Shown: positions 53,027-62,280, counted from the stretch's first letter. The stretch is 64,000 bases of DNA from Kribbella caucasensis (GCF_004361855.1 NZ_SNWQ01000023.1:40409-104408); one strand, 5' to 3'. The notes: a model not told the origin generated them from the letters alone. A program made the numbers and translations.

Positions 53027-53593
53027 TCAGCAGGCGACCGGGGTGGTGCGCCCGCCGTCGACCACCCAGCGGCCGTCGTGCTGCTCGACGCGCATCTCGT
53101 CGACCCAGCGGGTCGGGGTCCTCGCGGGCAGCACGCGCTCGCCGGCCGCATTGACGGTGCTTGCTTGTCTGGTGTCGTAGCAGGCGCGGACGATGACGCC
53201 GTCCGCGACCAGGGTGCGCTTGGCCCAGATCACCTTGGTGGCGCCGGTGTTGTGCAGCTTCCTGGTCCGGTAGTACTTCGCCTGCTGGGTGATCGAGCGG
53301 TAGAGATCCGGGGTCATCACCGGGATCAGTTGTTTGGTGGACTTGCCGCCGCTACGCATCATCGTGTCGAGCGCGACCCGGTAGGCGTAGTACGCGTTGA
53401 CCACCGGATCGTCGGAAGCCGGCCCGCCCTTGGGCTGGCCGGAGCCGCCCGCGATCGGGTCGGCGAGATCTTTCTCGGCCGCCTTGTGGGCGCCCGGGGA
53501 TGACGCTGCCACATCGGCAGAGTCGTTACCGCAGCCTGCGAGCATCAGGACCGGGATCAGCGTGGCGGTCACCGCCAGGTTCCGAATGCGCAT
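53027..53593 (-). CDS. lipoprotein of unknown function
   Basis: A 188-residue exported protein. The start at ATG 53593 has an AGGAGG site and gives a lipoprotein signal peptide (MRIRNLAVTATLIPVL, lipobox LAGC). A Gly/Pro/Ala-rich linker precedes a small alpha+beta domain (PVVNAYYAYRVALDTMM, GATKVIWAKRTLVADGVIVRACYD, WVDEMRVEQHDGRWVVDGG) that resembles NTF2-like or Mce-associated folds. Two Cys in the mature part could pair. The function is unknown. Confidence 0.82.
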   Translation of the reverse strand: MRIRNLAVTATLIPVLMLAGCGNDSADVAASSPGAHKAAEKDLADPIAGGSGQPKGGPASDDPVVNAYYAYRVALDTMMRSGGKSTKQLIPVMTPDLYRSITQQAKYYRTRKLHNTGATKVIWAKRTLVADGVIVRACYDTRQASTVNAAGERVLPARTPTRWVDEMRVEQHDGRWVVDGGRTTPVAC

Positions 53594-53787
53594 AGTGTCC
53601 GAACCTCCTGTCGGGCGCCGGCGCTGCCGCACACACCTACCGGCACTGACCGTGTAACGCCTCGACACAGACCGTGGTCACTGTGACCTGAGTCACAAAG
53701 CAGTCAGTACTGCGTCCCCAGCCGTTGACATGGCAGGGGTGTGGAGTGGATTGGATTGGTCGGATCCAGGAGTGGGAGGTTTGGGTG

Positions 53788-54150
53788 GTGGATGGGGTGG
53801 AGCGGTTGCGGGGGTTGTGTCTGGCTTTTCCGGAGGTGACTGAGCGGTTGAGTCATGGGGAGCCGACGTGGTTCGTCCGGGGGAAGAAGACGTTCGTGAC
53901 GTTCGCCAATCAGCACCACGATGATCGGGTCGGGTTCTGGTGTGCGGCTCCCGAGGGGGCGCAGGAGGCTCTCGTCGGATCGGATCCCGAGCACTTCTTC
54001 CGGCCGCCGTACGTCGGGCATCGGGGCTGGCTCGGTGTCTACCTCGACGTGGACGGGGTGGACTGGGCCCACCTCGAGGACATCGTCGAGGACGCGTACC
54101 GGCAGATCGCTCCCAAGACCCTGATCGCCCAGCTCGACCAGCCTCAGTAG
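53788..54150 (+). CDS. MmcQ/YjbR-family DNA-binding-like protein
   Basis: A 120-residue protein of the MmcQ/YjbR double-wing fold. It has the typical opening DGVERLRGLCLAFPEVTERLSHGEPTWFVRGK, the KTFVTFANQH strand, and the C-terminal LEDIVEDAYRQIAPKTL helix. The GTG at 53788 was chosen over the upstream TTG because a GGGAGGT site lies 7 nt before it and the family usually begins here. The precise role is unknown. Confidence 0.85.
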   Translation: MDGVERLRGLCLAFPEVTERLSHGEPTWFVRGKKTFVTFANQHHDDRVGFWCAAPEGAQEALVGSDPEHFFRPPYVGHRGWLGVYLDVDGVDWAHLEDIVEDAYRQIAPKTLIAQLDQPQ

Positions 54151-54227
54151 GCCCAGTCGGCGGATGCGGTCGCGTGGCCGCTGTGCGCTGCCAGGAACGC
54201 TGGACCGGGTTGGTAGTTATCCACAGA

Positions 54228-54233
54228 TAGGGT
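54228..54233 (+). promoter_or_regulatory. candidate -10 element of a leaderless promoter
   Basis: TAGGGT is followed by 7 nt and the GTG at 54241. The same hexamer precedes the starts at 16284 and 62418 at the same distance. Confidence 0.45.
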
Positions 54234-54240
54234 TGCGCGG

Positions 54241-55731
54241 GTGAGCGACACTGAAGCCCCCGCCCGTGGGATCGGACAGAAGTTGGCCATCGCCCTGGCG
54301 CTGGGCAGTTCGGCCGCCGTCCTGGTCCTCGAACTGGTGTCGCTGCGACTGGTTGCGCCGTACCTCGGGCTGACGCTGGAGACGAACACCGCGATCATCG
54401 GCGTCGCCCTCGGTGCGATCGCGACCGGTGCCGCGTTGGGCGGGCGGTTCGCCGACACCGTGCCGCCGGTGAAGACGCTCGGGCCCCTGATCCTCCTCGG
54501 GGGAGCGCTTGTTCTGTTGATCCTGCCGGTCGTGCGGTGGACCGGCGAAGCGGTGCGCGGCGGCGACCCGAACACGGTGTTCATCGCGCTCGCGGTCGCG
54601 TTGTTCCTGCCGGCCTCGTTGCTGGCCGCGGTGACTCCGATGGTGACCAAGCTGCGGTTGTCGACGCTGACCGAGACCGGCACGGTGGTCGGCCGGCTGT
54701 CGGCGTGGGGGACAGTCGGGGCGATCGCCGGGACCGTGCTGACCGGGTTCGTGTTCGTCGCACAGGTGCCGACCAGTGTGATCGTGTTGTGCCTTGGCGG
54801 AGTGCTGGTGGTCGCCGGCGCAGTACTGACGATCGTGCTGCGGGGTTTCCGGTCCGCGACCAGGCCGCTGGCGCTCGCGTTGATCGGGACGACGCTCACG
54901 TTGGTCGCGCCGAGGCCGTGTGAGGTCGAGACGGCGTACCACTGCGCCAAGGTCGAGAACGATCCCGCCCGCGCTAGTGGCCGGACGTTGTACCTGGACC
55001 AGCTGCGGCACTCGTACGTCGACCTCGCGGATCCGACGTATCTGGAGTTCGACTACACCCAGGACTTCGGCGCGGTGATCGACAGCAAGTGGCCGGGTGG
55101 CGAGCGGCTCGACGCGCTCCACGTCGGTGGTGGCGGGCTCACCATGCCGCATTGGCTGAAGGCGACCCACCCGGGCACGCAGAACAAGGTGTACGAGATC
55201 GACCCGGGCGTGATCCAGGTCGACAAGGAGCAGTTGGGCGCCGAACCCGGGCCCGAGCTCGACCTACAGATCCGCGACGGGCGCCTCGGCGTACGGTCGG
55301 AGCCCGCCGACAGCCGGGATCTGATCATCATGGACGCGTTCGGCGGCGTCGCCGTGCCGTGGCATCTGACCACACGGGAGCTGATCGCCGACGTACGCCG
55401 GGTGCTCCGGGCGGACGGGATCTACACGATCAACGTCATCGACTTCGGGCCGCAGGCGTTCCTGAAGGCTGAACTGCAGACCGTGCTCGCGGAGTTCCCG
55501 CACGTCGCCATGGCGTCGGACGAGTCGGCGTTACAAGGCGGCGCCGCGGGGAATTTCGTCATCACCGCATCGGATCAGCCGCTGCCGGTCGACGTACTGC
55601 GCGGCCGGCTGCGCGCGGGCGCCGGCGTGATCAGCGACCGGGCCGAGCTCCGGTCGTACGCCGGTGACGCGCCGATCCTGACCGACGACTACGCACCGGT
55701 CGATCAGCTACTCACCCCGTTCTCCAGCTGA
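54241..55731 (+). CDS. membrane-fused spermidine-synthase-like protein
   Basis: A 496-residue protein. Residues ~12-220 hold six to seven membrane helices (LAIALALGSSAAVLVLELVSLRL, IIGVALGAIATGAALGGRFAD, VFIALAVALFLPASLLAAVTP). Residues ~250-490 are a spermidine-synthase-type methyltransferase fold: LYLDQLRHSYVD, ALHVGGGGLTMPHWL for the nucleotide loop, VYEIDPGVI, SRDLIIMDAFGG and the terminal TDDYAPVDQLL. The fused family is widespread in actinobacteria; whether it makes polyamines is unknown. The final DDYAP motif is intact. Confidence 0.87.
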   Translation: MSDTEAPARGIGQKLAIALALGSSAAVLVLELVSLRLVAPYLGLTLETNTAIIGVALGAIATGAALGGRFADTVPPVKTLGPLILLGGALVLLILPVVRWTGEAVRGGDPNTVFIALAVALFLPASLLAAVTPMVTKLRLSTLTETGTVVGRLSAWGTVGAIAGTVLTGFVFVAQVPTSVIVLCLGGVLVVAGAVLTIVLRGFRSATRPLALALIGTTLTLVAPRPCEVETAYHCAKVENDPARASGRTLYLDQLRHSYVDLADPTYLEFDYTQDFGAVIDSKWPGGERLDALHVGGGGLTMPHWLKATHPGTQNKVYEIDPGVIQVDKEQLGAEPGPELDLQIRDGRLGVRSEPADSRDLIIMDAFGGVAVPWHLTTRELIADVRRVLRADGIYTINVIDFGPQAFLKAELQTVLAEFPHVAMASDESALQGGAAGNFVITASDQPLPVDVLRGRLRAGAGVISDRAELRSYAGDAPILTDDYAPVDQLLTPFSS

Positions 55732-55734
55732 ATA

Positions 55735-55766
55735 TTCCTTGCCCGCCCCACCCCCCCGGTCTGGAA
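55735..55766 (+). repeat. 32-bp dispersed intergenic repeat, copy 2
   Basis: TTCCTTGCCCGCCCCACC followed by CCCCCGGTCTGGAA matches the complement of 47766-47797 at 28 of 32 positions. It lies between the spermidine-synthase-like gene and pgm. Confidence 0.6.
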
Positions 55767-55815
55767 CAAACCGTCCGGAGTTGTGCTCGTCGGCTTCTGC
55801 TTGTTGCATGTGCTC

Positions 55816-57438
55816 ATGCACCCACGCGCAGGTCAGCCCGCTCAGCCCGAGGATCTCGTCGACGTCGACGCGCTGCTCGCGGCGTACGAGGGGATCACGC
55901 CGGACGTCGAGAACCCCGCCCAGAAGGTCGTCTTCGGTACGTCGGGCCACCGCGGCTCGAGTCTGGACGGCGCCTTCAACGAGGCACACATCCTGGCCGT
56001 CACCCAGGCCGTCTGCGAGTACCGCGCCGGCGAGGGGACGAGCGGGCCGCTGCTGGTCGGCCGGGACAGCCACGGGTTGTCCGAACCGGCCTGGCGGACC
56101 GTGCTCGAGGTCCTGGCCGGCAACGACGTCCAGATCCTGGTGGACAGTGCCGACCGGCTGACCCCGACGCCGGCCGTGTCGCACGCGATCCTGGGGCTGA
56201 ACCGGGGCGCGGGCGCCGGCGCGGACGGCATCGTGATCACCCCGTCGCACAACCCACCGCGGGACGGCGGCATCAAGTACAACCCGCCGCACGGTGGTCC
56301 GGCCGACTCCGACGCGACCGGCTGGATCGCGTCCCGCGCGAACGAGCTGATCGCCGGCGGCAACCGCGACGTACGCCGGAAGCCGTTCGACGCGGCTCGC
56401 GCGCAAGCGGGTGACTACGACTTCCTCGGTCACTATGTCGACGATCTCCCGTCGGTGCTCAACCTGGACGCGGTCCGGGCGGCCGGGGTGAAGATCGGCG
56501 CCGACCCGCTCGGTGGAGCGAGCGTGGACTACTGGGCGGCGATCGCGGAGCGGCACGGACTCGACTTGACCGTGGTGAACCCGCGAGTCGACCCGGCCTG
56601 GTCGTTCATGACGCTCGACCACGACGGCAAGATCCGGATGGACTGCTCGTCGCCGTACGCGATGGCCTCGCTGGTCGCCCAGCGGGACCGGTACGACGTG
56701 GCCACGGGCAACGACGCGGACGCCGACCGGCACGGCATCGTGACGCCGGACGCCGGGCTGATGAACCCGAACCACTACCTCGCCGTGGCGATCTCCTACT
56801 TGTTCGCCAACCGCCAATGGGGTCCGGAGGTCGCGGTCGGCAAGACGTTGGTCTCGTCATCGCTGATCGACCGGGTGGTCGCCGATCTCGGCCGCCGGCT
56901 GTGGGAGGTGCCGGTCGGCTTCAAGTGGTTCGTGCCCGGGCTGATCGACGGATCCGTTGGCTTCGGCGGTGAGGAGTCGGCGGGCGCGAGCTTCCTGCGG
57001 TTCGACGGCAGCGTGTGGACGACGGACAAGGACGGCATCCTGCTGGCGTTGCTGGCGAGCGAGATCACCGCGGTGACGGGGGAGACGCCGTCCGAGGCGC
57101 ACGCGAAGTTGGTGCAGCGGTTCGGCGCGTCGGCGTACTCGCGGGTGGACGCACCGGCGACCCGGGAGCAGAAGGCGAAGCTGTCCGCGCTGTCGGCGGA
57201 CGCGGTGACCGCGACCGAGCTGGCGGGGGAGCCGATCGTGGACCGGATGACGAGCGCGCCCGGCAACGGGGCGTCGATCGGCGGGCTGAAGGTGACGACG
57301 GAGTCGGCATGGTTCGCGGCCCGGCCGTCCGGGACCGAGGACCTGTACAAGATCTACGGCGAGTCGTTCAAGGGCAGCGACCACCTCGAGCAGGTGTTCG
57401 CCCAGGCCCGCGAGGTGGTCTCGACCGCACTCGGCTAA
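55816..57438 (+). CDS. pgm: phosphoglucomutase, alpha-D-glucose phosphate-specific
   Basis: A 540-residue enzyme that interconverts glucose 1- and 6-phosphate. The catalytic phosphoserine loop is VVFGTSGHRGSSLDGAF (residue ~50), the metal-binding loop is VATGNDADADRHGIV, the sugar-binding loop VGFGGEESAGASFL, and the C-terminal phosphate-binding loop AARPSGTEDLYKIYGES. The length agrees with the bacterial Pgm family. The ATG at 55816 was chosen as it begins MHPRAGQ, the usual N-terminus. It is convergent with the DUF3037 gene, with a 5-nt gap. Confidence 0.95.
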   Translation: MHPRAGQPAQPEDLVDVDALLAAYEGITPDVENPAQKVVFGTSGHRGSSLDGAFNEAHILAVTQAVCEYRAGEGTSGPLLVGRDSHGLSEPAWRTVLEVLAGNDVQILVDSADRLTPTPAVSHAILGLNRGAGAGADGIVITPSHNPPRDGGIKYNPPHGGPADSDATGWIASRANELIAGGNRDVRRKPFDAARAQAGDYDFLGHYVDDLPSVLNLDAVRAAGVKIGADPLGGASVDYWAAIAERHGLDLTVVNPRVDPAWSFMTLDHDGKIRMDCSSPYAMASLVAQRDRYDVATGNDADADRHGIVTPDAGLMNPNHYLAVAISYLFANRQWGPEVAVGKTLVSSSLIDRVVADLGRRLWEVPVGFKWFVPGLIDGSVGFGGEESAGASFLRFDGSVWTTDKDGILLALLASEITAVTGETPSEAHAKLVQRFGASAYSRVDAPATREQKAKLSALSADAVTATELAGEPIVDRMTSAPGNGASIGGLKVTTESAWFAARPSGTEDLYKIYGESFKGSDHLEQVFAQAREVVSTALG

Positions 57439-57443
57439 ACGGG

Positions 57444-57842
57444 CTAACGGACGAAGGCGTCCAACAGACGGTCCAGATCCGCGGCGGGGTTGTTGGTGAG
57501 GCCGCTGTGGATCGGGCTGGGGTGGACGACCGTACTGCGGGGCGCCGCGAGCCAGCGGAATCGTTCGCCGATCCGGGTGGCCGCGGCCGGACCGCCGGCC
57601 GGATCACCCGCGCAGATCGCGCGGATGTGCTCCAGCGACGCGCAGACCACGTCGACGTCGACCGCCGGATCGAGCGCCTTCAGCCGATCCGGCTCGACGT
57701 CCCACGCGGCGCCGAGGAAGTCGAGCGCCCGGCAGTAGAGGACCGCGCCGACGTTGACGAACTCGCCGCGCTGGATCCGCGGTGCCGCCCGCAGGATCAC
57801 GTAGTCGAACGGGACCAGGTCGCCGCTGCCCTCTTGATTCAT
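57444..57842 (-). CDS. DUF3037 family protein
   Basis: A 132-residue soluble protein of the DUF3037 type, with the typical start FDYVILRAAPRIQRGEFVNVGAVLYC and the late HPSPIHSGLTNNPAADLDRLL segment. Its start overlaps the stop of the HipA-like gene by 4 nt (ATGA), so the two are coupled. DUF3037 has no known function; in other actinobacteria I recall it beside HipA-like genes. Confidence 0.82.
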   Translation of the reverse strand: MNQEGSGDLVPFDYVILRAAPRIQRGEFVNVGAVLYCRALDFLGAAWDVEPDRLKALDPAVDVDVVCASLEHIRAICAGDPAGGPAAATRIGERFRWLAAPRSTVVHPSPIHSGLTNNPAADLDRLLDAFVR

Positions 57843-58576
57843 CGTGCACCGCCCGGCAGCCAGGCCGTGCGATCGGCGAGGCGGGCGGTCAGGTGGCCGA
57901 GGTACCGCTCCCGGTCGCCGTCCGCGATCCACTCGTCCGGGATCAGGCCGATCACCTCGGTCAGCAGGTCGGGGGTGATCGCCGCGGCCAGTTCGGCGTC
58001 GATCCCGGGCACCGCGCGCGCGACAGTCGAGAACACATGGTCCGAGGCGTCGTACTTGAGCCCGGTGAACTTCTCCGCGGACATCCACGAGTGGTGGAAG
58101 TACAGCGCGGCGCCGTGGTCGATCAACCAGAGTTCCTTGTGCCAGACGAGCAGGTTGGTGTTGCGCCAGGACCGGTCCACGTTCGCCACGAACGCGTCGA
58201 GCCAGAGGATCTTGGCCCGGGTGGCGTTGTCGGGCACGCCGCTGGAGCCGTCGTACCCGAACGAGCCGGGCAGGAAGTCGACGGCCAGGTTGAGCCCGGC
58301 GCTGCGGACCAGCAGTTCCTGGATCTCCTCGTCCGGTTCGGACTTGCCGATCGCCGGGTCCAGCTCGCACAGCTTGAGCTCGGGCACCCGCAGCCCGAGC
58401 CGGCGGAACAGTTCGCCGACGATGACCTCCGCGACCAGCGCCTTCGGTCCCTGCCCGGCGCCGTGGAACTTGAGCACGTAGGTGCCGAGATCGTTGCCCT
58501 CGACAACACCCGGTAGGGATCCGCCCTCGCGCAGCGGCAACACGTACCGGGTGGCGGTGACGATCGGCAGACTCAC
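57839..58576 (-). CDS. HipA-like kinase-fold protein
   Basis: A 245-residue protein resembling the C-terminal kinase lobe of HipA. Lys in YVLKFHGAGQGPKALVAEVIVGELFRRLGL may bind ATP, the catalytic segment is FVANVDRSWRNTNLLVW (D, N), and LWLIDHGAALYFHH gives the metal-binding D. The N-subdomain-1 of canonical HipA is absent, and no HipB-type antitoxin is beside it. The GTG at 58576 was chosen since the frame upstream has no kinase-like sequence. It is coupled to DUF3037. Kinase activity and toxin role are inferences. Confidence 0.78.
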   Translation of the reverse strand: MSLPIVTATRYVLPLREGGSLPGVVEGNDLGTYVLKFHGAGQGPKALVAEVIVGELFRRLGLRVPELKLCELDPAIGKSEPDEEIQELLVRSAGLNLAVDFLPGSFGYDGSSGVPDNATRAKILWLDAFVANVDRSWRNTNLLVWHKELWLIDHGAALYFHHSWMSAEKFTGLKYDASDHVFSTVARAVPGIDAELAAAITPDLLTEVIGLIPDEWIADGDRERYLGHLTARLADRTAWLPGGAR

Positions 58577-58630
58577 GCGGCAGAGCCTAACGGCTGTTTC
58601 CCGTGCTACGGCGCCGGGTACCGATCGGGC

Positions 58631-59686
58631 GTGAAGCATCCGTCCATGGGCGTCGAGGAAGAACTGTTGCTGGTGTCCGCCACCGGCGAGCCTCTACCGC
58701 GGAGCAAGGCGGTCCAGGCTGACGTCCAGGGCATGGACATCGCGCTGGAACTGACCAGGGCACAGGTCGAGCTCAACACCCCGGTCTGCCAGACCTCCGC
58801 CGAAGTCCGTGAACACGTCCAGGCCATGCGGTCGGCGCTGGCTGTCGCGGCGGTCGAGGAGGGCGGGCGGCTGCTGGCGATCGCAGCACCGCCCAGCGGC
58901 AAGGCCGCTCAGCTGATCACGAGGAAGGCGCGCTACCAGGAGATGGCCGCGCGCTACGGGTTGCTGGCGCGGGAACAAGGGGTCTGCGGATGTCACGTCC
59001 ACGTCGAGGTGCCGGACCGCGACGCGGCCGTGCGGGTCAGCAACCACCTGCGGCCGTGGCTGCCGGCTCTGCTGGCGCTGACCGCCAACTCGGCGATCTA
59101 TCTGGGCGAGGACACCGGCTTCTGCAGTTGGCGGTGGCTCATGACGTCGCGCTGGCCGTGCTCCGGGCAGCCACCGTACTTCGAGTCCGCGGAGCACTAC
59201 GACGCACTCGTGGCGATGCAGTTGGCGGCGGGCAGCATCATGGACGAGAACATGATCTATTGGGATGTCCGGCCGTCCACGCACGTACCGACGGTGGAGG
59301 TACGGGTCAGCGACGTACCGCTGACTGTCGACGAGACGGTGCTGATGGCGACGCTGGTCCGCGCGCTGGTGATGACCGCTCTGGCCGAAGGCGACCAGGG
59401 ACCGACGCTCGAACCGGCCGTACTGCGCACCGCGTACTGGCTTGCGGCCCGCGACGGTCTGAGCGGAGACGGTCTGGAAGTACTGCACGCCGAGAGGCTG
59501 CCGATGGTCAAGCTGCTGGATCTTCTGCAGCAACACCTCGCTCCGGCGCTCCAGGAACTCGGTGACGCCGACCTGGTGGCCGACACGATCCGGCGGCTCC
59601 TCACCGATGGCAACGGAGCTGACAAGCAGCGCAAGGCCTTCCGTGAGGGCGACGACATCATCGCCCTCACGGAGGTCAAGCCCTAG
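58631..59686 (+). CDS. glutamate-cysteine ligase-like carboxylate-amine ligase (YbdK/GCS2 family)
   Basis: A 351-residue ATP-grasp-like ligase of the GCS2 family. Family motifs include SMGVEEELLLVS at the N-terminus, ALELTRAQVELNTPVC, CGCHVHVEVPDRDAAVRVSNHLRPWLPALLALTANSA and YWDVRPSTHVPTVEVRVSDV. Relatives make gamma-glutamylcysteine or other amides. In mycothiol-producing bacteria their role is uncertain, as EgtA-like proteins also belong here. The start is GTG. It overlaps the convergent GDPD gene by 4 nt. Confidence 0.88.
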   Translation: MKHPSMGVEEELLLVSATGEPLPRSKAVQADVQGMDIALELTRAQVELNTPVCQTSAEVREHVQAMRSALAVAAVEEGGRLLAIAAPPSGKAAQLITRKARYQEMAARYGLLAREQGVCGCHVHVEVPDRDAAVRVSNHLRPWLPALLALTANSAIYLGEDTGFCSWRWLMTSRWPCSGQPPYFESAEHYDALVAMQLAAGSIMDENMIYWDVRPSTHVPTVEVRVSDVPLTVDETVLMATLVRALVMTALAEGDQGPTLEPAVLRTAYWLAARDGLSGDGLEVLHAERLPMVKLLDLLQQHLAPALQELGDADLVADTIRRLLTDGNGADKQRKAFREGDDIIALTEVKP

Positions 59687-61470
59687 CCCCGAAGGAAGTC
59701 CTCCAGGCCGTGCAGGTCGTCGGTGTTGAGGTGGTCGACGCCGGCCGCGACCAGCTCCGACCACAACGCCTCACGGGCGGCGCCGCGCACGTCCGGGGTC
59801 GCCCAGAAGCGGACCCGGTAGCCGGCCTTGTGCGCCGTCGTGACGATGTCGCGGAGCTTGGCGCGCTCGGCGGCCGGGAAGGCGCCGACGCCCTGCCAGG
59901 TGAAGTTGTTCGTCCAGTTGTCGCTGACCAACGGCATCAGCGAGGCGGGCATACCCGACTTCAGATCCGCCAGCCGGCCGTCGTACCCGGCGTACCGGAT
60001 GTTCTGCGCCTTCAGTACGTCGAGCGGGCGGTTGCCGCTGATCACCGAGGTGACCGCGCCTTCGTAGACCCGGCCGTTGGCGAAGATGGTGCTGATCCCG
60101 CGGTACTTGCGCAGCGCCTGGTCAACCGCGGCGTACGTGGACGGGCCGTCGCTCTTGATGTCGATCAGCAGCTGGAAGTCCTTGCTGTCGCGGTAGACCC
60201 GGCCGTGGTTCGCCTTGATTCGGTCGGCCAACGGCTGGAGGTACAGGCTCTCCAGCGTGCGGCCCGGGACGGTGTTCACCAGGTCATGGGCGACCAGCAG
60301 CTCGCCGTTGACCAGCCAGACGTCGGCCTCGACGCTGGTGAAGCCCCGGTCGAGCGCGTCCTGCAGCGGACGCCGGTGCTCGTAGTCGTTGTGCGCGTGC
60401 GCCTCGGGAAGCGCCCGGACCGCCGGCGCGTCGTACGACTTGGGCAGCTTGTAGCCGTTGGCGGCCGCGACCGTCCGGAGCCGGTCGGGGTAGTCGGAGA
60501 TGATGCCGTCGACACCCTTGTCGATCAGCGACTGCATGGTCGCCGGGTCGTCGACGGTCCACGGCACGACCTTCATCCCGGCCTTGTGCGCGTCGTTCAC
60601 CATCGCCGTGGTGACATACGGCCGGTACGCCGGGTCGGTGATCTTCCCGTCCTGCGGGAACCCGTGTACCGGGCTGATCGCGTCGGCGCCGAACGACTTC
60701 GTCGCCTTCACCAGGTCGCCGCCGAAGTCGTCGACGTCGATCCCGCCGAGCCACGGCGACTTACCGGGCTGACCGGTCTGCAGGAAGTCGTAGTTGGTCA
60801 GCGCGACGATCGGCAGTTCCGGCGCGACCTGGCGCATCCGCATCAGTGCGCCCCAGTCGAAGCTCTGGACGGTCACCTGGCGGCCGATCCGCGCCTTGCG
60901 GACCTCGGCTGCGACGACCTGGACGAACTGCTCGCGCGGTGCCGTCTCGCTCGGGGCGCCGGCCTCGACCTTGGTCTCGATGTTGAGCTTGACGCCGTAC
61001 GCGTGGAACCGCTTGACCAGGTCGAAGACCTCAGGCAGTTCCGGCATCCGGGCGCCCGGGTCGGGGGTCTGGCCGGGGAAGTTCGGCAGCGTCTGGGTAC
61101 CGCAGTCGAGCTGCTTGACCTGCTTCAGGGTGAGCGTGTTGATGTACTTGCCGACGTACGGGTACTCCGGGTCGGCCGGGGTGTAGGGCGCGGTGTCCTT
61201 GCACTTGGCGCCGCTGATCCGGCGGTCGTGGGTGACGACGGCGTGGCCGTCCTCGGTGATCTGGACGTCGAGTTCGAGCGTGCTGACACCGAGCTCCAGG
61301 CCGCGGGTGAACGAGGCGATCGTGCTCTCCACGGTCAGGCCGAGACCGCCGCGGTGAGCCTGCAGGTCGAGCTCGCGGCCGCCTGCCGACGCGGGGACGG
61401 CGACCAGGCTCTGGCCGACCAGGCCGGCGGTCAGGGCGAGTGGGAGCAGCGCGCGGGTAAGGCGGCGCAT
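59683..61470 (-). CDS. secreted two-domain glycerophosphodiester phosphodiesterase
   Basis: A 595-residue exported protein. ATG 61470 follows a GAAGGG site and gives a Sec signal peptide (MRRLTRALLPLALTAG, cleavage near ASAG). Residues ~35-345 are a complete GDPD domain: LQAHRGGLGLTVESTIASF, LELDVQITEDGHAVVTHD, KLNIETKVE, VVPWTVDD, GVDGIISDYP. Residues ~365-590 form a second TIM-barrel with HAHNDYEHRRPLQDALDRG, SVEADVWLVNGELLVAHD, LLIDIKSD and RVRFWATPD. This is a PI-PLC-like/GDPD-related domain. Both barrels keep the active-site His pairs. It may hydrolyse extracellular glycerophosphodiesters or teichoic acids for phosphate supply. Confidence 0.9.
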   Translation of the reverse strand: MRRLTRALLPLALTAGLVGQSLVAVPASAGGRELDLQAHRGGLGLTVESTIASFTRGLELGVSTLELDVQITEDGHAVVTHDRRISGAKCKDTAPYTPADPEYPYVGKYINTLTLKQVKQLDCGTQTLPNFPGQTPDPGARMPELPEVFDLVKRFHAYGVKLNIETKVEAGAPSETAPREQFVQVVAAEVRKARIGRQVTVQSFDWGALMRMRQVAPELPIVALTNYDFLQTGQPGKSPWLGGIDVDDFGGDLVKATKSFGADAISPVHGFPQDGKITDPAYRPYVTTAMVNDAHKAGMKVVPWTVDDPATMQSLIDKGVDGIISDYPDRLRTVAAANGYKLPKSYDAPAVRALPEAHAHNDYEHRRPLQDALDRGFTSVEADVWLVNGELLVAHDLVNTVPGRTLESLYLQPLADRIKANHGRVYRDSKDFQLLIDIKSDGPSTYAAVDQALRKYRGISTIFANGRVYEGAVTSVISGNRPLDVLKAQNIRYAGYDGRLADLKSGMPASLMPLVSDNWTNNFTWQGVGAFPAAERAKLRDIVTTAHKAGYRVRFWATPDVRGAAREALWSELVAAGVDHLNTDDLHGLEDFLRG

Positions 61471-61683
61471 GAGGGTTCCCTTCATCGGGCGGGTGGGGGC
61501 GGTGCTGAGTTACCGTCGCCGATGCTGTCCGGCCAACGGTTACCTCGGCCTTCGCGAAGGTAGCCCAGAGTTGGCCGACAGGTAACCGCTCGACTTTCTC
61601 AGGGTGCCGAGCGCATTCGAATGACAGTGCGTGTATTCCGAGGCGCACAGAGTAATACTGGAGGTGTTGAAGGATGTGGTGGT

Positions 61684-62280
61684 ATGGCGCGCGACGACCT
61701 CCGTGCCGGAACTCGGGCAGCATTCGTCGCCGCAGGCCTCGGACTGATCGGCCTGGCGGTACTGCTTGCGCTGTGGACCGACCACGCCATGACCTCGTTG
61801 GCAGCCCTGCTGGCCGGTGTCCTGCTCGTCGTGGTGGCGGCCGCCGGGCGCCTGCCCGAAGAGATCGGTCTACAACGGATCTCGTTCGGTGCCTCCCGGC
61901 AGACAGCCCGTGAATACAGAGAGGCCTTGTACGACGCGGTGCAGACGGCCCTTCCTGAACTGGAGCCACCGAGCCGCGGATCCGACTGGCATCCGGACCG
62001 GCCGACGTACTGGGTGGACGAGTTGCGGCTCCGGATCGTCGTCACCTGGGCACCAGACGACTCGTACCGGATCAACGTCTCCCGGATCGATCCCGCTGCG
62101 CCGGCCAATCCGGACATCGGCGTACTGCTGGTCACCAACGTCGAGGAAATCGACGACCTGCGTGCCGCGTTGCGCTCCCGAGTGGGGGAGCGGACCGCAG
62201 TCGTGCGCTGGCGCTCGTCCGACGACAACGACGCCCTGCGCCGCACAGCCCGCGAACTCCAGGCTCACAACGGGAGCTAG
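61684..62280 (+). CDS. membrane protein of unknown function
   Basis: A 198-residue protein with two N-terminal membrane helices (FVAAGLGLIGLAVLLALW and LAALLAGVLLVVVAAAG) and a soluble C-terminal domain (LRLRIVVTWAPDDSYRINVSRID, GVLLVTNVEEIDDLRAALRSRV). The ATG at 61684 (MARDDLR) was preferred to that at 61621 because the intervening residues look non-coding, but the ribosome site is weak. No family was recognised. Confidence 0.65.
   Translation: MARDDLRAGTRAAFVAAGLGLIGLAVLLALWTDHAMTSLAALLAGVLLVVVAAAGRLPEEIGLQRISFGASRQTAREYREALYDAVQTALPELEPPSRGSDWHPDRPTYWVDELRLRIVVTWAPDDSYRINVSRIDPAAPANPDIGVLLVTNVEEIDDLRAALRSRVGERTAVVRWRSSDDNDALRRTARELQAHNGS

Noticed and set aside
59710..61563. 617-codon open frame on the plus strand
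   Set aside because: It is antisense to the well-supported two-domain GDPD gene and its translation is Arg/Val/Asp-rich with no fold signature, as expected for a shadow of a GC-rich gene.
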